35,746 nucleotides of DNA from Thermoplasmata archaeon (GTDB lineage Archaea > Thermoplasmatota > Thermoplasmata > Thermoplasmatales > Thermoplasmataceae). The notes below the pieces were generated by a model. That model saw nothing but the letters and a program-made list of their open reading frames with translations. It searched no databases and was not told the DNA's origin. This document shows positions 33,980 to 35,746 of this stretch, in pieces. The position numbers were made by a program, and so were the translations under genes. The stretch covers positions 1 to 35,746 of the forward strand of contig JAKADT010000008.1 in the NCBI GenBank assembly GCA_021820245.1, in the 5' to 3' direction. How positions within the stretch are numbered: position 1 is the stretch's first letter; each line of letters begins with the position of its first letter.

Positions 33980-35197
33980 CTATCTGGAAAGCCACCTGGA
34001 AGTTTTCCAGAATGTTGCCAACCCGTATATTGTGGTCACAAAGATGATCGCCATGGCCAGCGCCCCGTATACCAGTGTCTTCAGCCTGTCAGTCTTTATT
34101 CGATCAACTATGCCCATTACAAATATCCCAGTACCAAACAGGTCGACGAACTCCATCCCAATTCTTGAATAGAGGAAATAGCCCACATGCTCAAAATGTC
34201 TGGGTGTGAAAATACCCATTATATTGAAGGAGACCAGATAAGAGTAGTTTATTTCCAGGAAATGATAGCCCCTGAAAATGATGAAAGCCAGTGCAATAAG
34301 TGGGATCATGTATGTGTACACCAGTTCAAATGTGTAAAATTTTCCAGCTTTAGCAGCGGTTCCGTTTGTAAGTTCCTTTCCGAACCTTCTCCATCCGGAT
34401 CTAGACCATCTTACATTCTGTTTCACAAATTTTCTAAAATCTTTAGGTGGATAGCTCTCAACCCTGGTTTCGTAGTCCTTCACTGCAATGTAACCACTCC
34501 TGATTACATATCCCGTAAGAAGCCAGTCTTCTCCCAGAACATTTGTTTTACCTCTCTTATTGACCCCAAGAAACTCTTCTGAAGAGATAAATGGCCTTAT
34601 AAGAGCTGTCCGGTATGTTGAACATGCACCGTCGAGATTCATCACATTTCCATGTGCGGACATCGCCCTGAAAACCACCTCCCTTGACCTTTCCACAAAT
34701 TCCGAGCAGTAGGATACCGGAGAACCAGTTCTCTTAATGCCTATGTTTGCGCCCACCCCTCCTACTTTTTCATCAAAGTGAGAGAGCATGCTTATTACCG
34801 CATTTTCAGGGAGAATAGTATCACTGTCCATCAGTACGACGAATTCTGTATTGACATGTTTCATTGCCTCCTGCATGGCCTTCTTTTTTCCTCCATGGTC
34901 TTTCATGTGAATGAAAATTCCACCTCGTTCCTCAACAATGGTTTTGTAGGGTTCAAGTGATGAATCACCAACCACAATATATCCACATCCCTGCATCTTT
35001 ACGGCGTCTATGCATTCCCTGAAAATCTCGGGGTCTTCATTGTAAACGGGAATAGCGATTGTAACCGTGTTCAGATCCACGTTCTTATTCCTGATCTCCC
35101 TGGAATATTTCATAGACCAATAAGAATTCACCACATAATACACAAAAGAAACCACGGATGATGCTATGAGAACAGCGTATATTATTAGGTAGAGCAC
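33980..35197 (-). CDS. membrane glycosyltransferase family 2, hyaluronan-synthase-like
   Basis: 405 residues. An N-terminal TM helix (3-27) precedes a GT-A domain: VTIAIPVYNEDPEIF, VVGDSS, the DSD metal motif at 124-126, the catalytic GED at 222-224 and a full QNVRW at 260-264, the hallmark of processive GT2 enzymes such as hyaluronan, chitin and cellulose synthases. C-terminal TM helices (about 290-310, 365-380, 385-400) complete the pore-like layout. It is a distant paralogue of the next gene. The start is a GTG at 35197; no in-frame ATG lies upstream. The product polymer is unknown. Confidence 0.87.
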   Translation of the reverse strand: MLYLIIYAVLIASSVVSFVYYVVNSYWSMKYSREIRNKNVDLNTVTIAIPVYNEDPEIFRECIDAVKMQGCGYIVVGDSSLEPYKTIVEERGGIFIHMKDHGGKKKAMQEAMKHVNTEFVVLMDSDTILPENAVISMLSHFDEKVGGVGANIGIKRTGSPVSYCSEFVERSREVVFRAMSAHGNVMNLDGACSTYRTALIRPFISSEEFLGVNKRGKTNVLGEDWLLTGYVIRSGYIAVKDYETRVESYPPKDFRKFVKQNVRWSRSGWRRFGKELTNGTAAKAGKFYTFELVYTYMIPLIALAFIIFRGYHFLEINYSYLVSFNIMGIFTPRHFEHVGYFLYSRIGMEFVDLFGTGIFVMGIVDRIKTDRLKTLVYGALAMAIIFVTTIYGLATFWKTSRWLSR

Positions 35198-35324
35198 AAT
35201 TATGAGATTGAGCCTGTATATTAACGTTTATTGGTACAAATAATCCGAAAATAAAATTGGCAGTTTTAATTTTCCGGAAAACCGTTAACAATGAATTACG
35301 AAAAAATACACAGATCTCTTTCTG

Positions 35325-35746
35325 TCATTCAGGATTCAGTTCTGTTCTTGCACTTTTCACTAATTTATCAAGAATTTCCCGTATGAATTTTACGGCGTTT
35401 TCATCTTTCAGGCGTCCATTGTCATCAAATTTTGTATGTGCGAAACTGATAAACACTTCAGGTTTGTTAATTACCCTGGCACCTAGAAACACAAGAACCT
35501 GCCTCAGGTGGTACTGTGCTCTTGAACCACCAAGCATGCTCATTGAGGCACTCATTATTGCACCGGGTTTGCCTGCAAATGGATTCAGGTTGGATGGCCC
35601 GGATATTGAATCTATGGCATTTTTCAGAAACCCGGGAATCGAGAAATTATATTCCGGTGTGACTATCAGGAAACCGTCTGAATTCTTGATTGAATTCCTG
35701 AACTTTTCTATGTAAGGGTTCTTTTCATCTAACTCCCAAGGATACC
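35325..35746 (-). CDS. NADPH-dependent FMN reductase (partial, 5' end outside window)
   Basis: The frame is open to the window edge, giving about 140 residues of the C-terminal part. It contains the flavodoxin-fold signature ITPEYNFSIPGFLKNAIDS (here FLIVTPEYNFS), then NPFAGKPGAIMSASMSMLGGSRAQYHLRQVL, both typical of NADPH-dependent FMN reductases and azoreductases. It reduces flavins or quinones with NAD(P)H. The N-terminus is missing only because of the window cut. The methionines near 35555 are internal. Confidence 0.88.
   Translation of the reverse strand, partial: YPWELDEKNPYIEKFRNSIKNSDGFLIVTPEYNFSIPGFLKNAIDSISGPSNLNPFAGKPGAIMSASMSMLGGSRAQYHLRQVLVFLGARVINKPEVFISFAHTKFDDNGRLKDENAVKFIREILDKLVKSARTELNPE

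Noticed and set aside
1-35746. CRISPR arrays or rRNA genes
   Set aside because: I saw no regularly spaced repeats and no rRNA-like conserved stretches on either strand.

Overview
The window is archaeal and most like the order Thermoplasmatales. The ribosomal proteins are of archaeal/eukaryotic type (eL32, eL19, eS4, eL42, eL37, eS27). aIF2-alpha, aIF1, Nop10, Nop5, Cbf5, RNase P p29, an archaeal-type adenylate kinase and a DUF106/EMC3-like protein are all present. Many first genes carry a TATA-like box about 25 nt before the start codon, which fits leaderless transcripts. The assignment to order is inferred from gene order and protein style; no search was run.

Layout. (1) 1-2024 is a decayed left flank with an IS630-type transposase remnant, a second transposase tail and one small membrane ORF. 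(2) 2025-4185 (minus) is a translation and ribosome-assembly operon: eL42, eS27, aIF2-alpha, Nop10, PAC2-family proteasome-assembly-chaperone-like protein. (3) 4391-4906 (plus) is an unknown membrane protein rich in N-glycosylation sequons. (4) 5086-6894 (plus) is an LSm-eL37-purF operon whose genes overlap. (5) 6895-23719 (minus) is one giant collinear block. It merges the S10 and spc ribosomal clusters (uL3 to uL15) with secY, adkA, DUF106, cmk, cbf5 and nop5, and has almost no space between genes. Many junctions are ATGA or TAATG overlaps. (6) 23961-27572 is a serine-pathway cluster: a DUF1015 protein divergent from a serA-like dehydrogenase and a class V aminotransferase. (7) 27654-27727 is tRNA-Lys(CUU), followed by a graveyard of insertion-sequence fragments to about 29280. 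(8) 29360-35746 is accessory: an MFS transporter, a VapBC toxin-antitoxin pair preceded by a tiny leaderless ORF, two membrane glycosyltransferases of family 2, and a partial NADPH-dependent FMN reductase cut by the window edge.

How the genes fit together. The core is the translation apparatus plus the machinery that makes and modifies it: ribosomal proteins, initiation factors aIF1 and aIF2-alpha, RNase P p29, the H/ACA proteins Cbf5 and Nop10, and the C/D-box protein Nop5. It also holds membrane insertion genes (SecY, DUF106) and nucleotide kinases. The most unusual points are a stretch of over 200 nt read in two frames at the cbf5/nop5 junction, a long acidic tail on uL24, an N-terminal membrane extension on SecY, purF starting inside eL37, and a serine cluster in which DUF1015 may take the place of a phosphatase.
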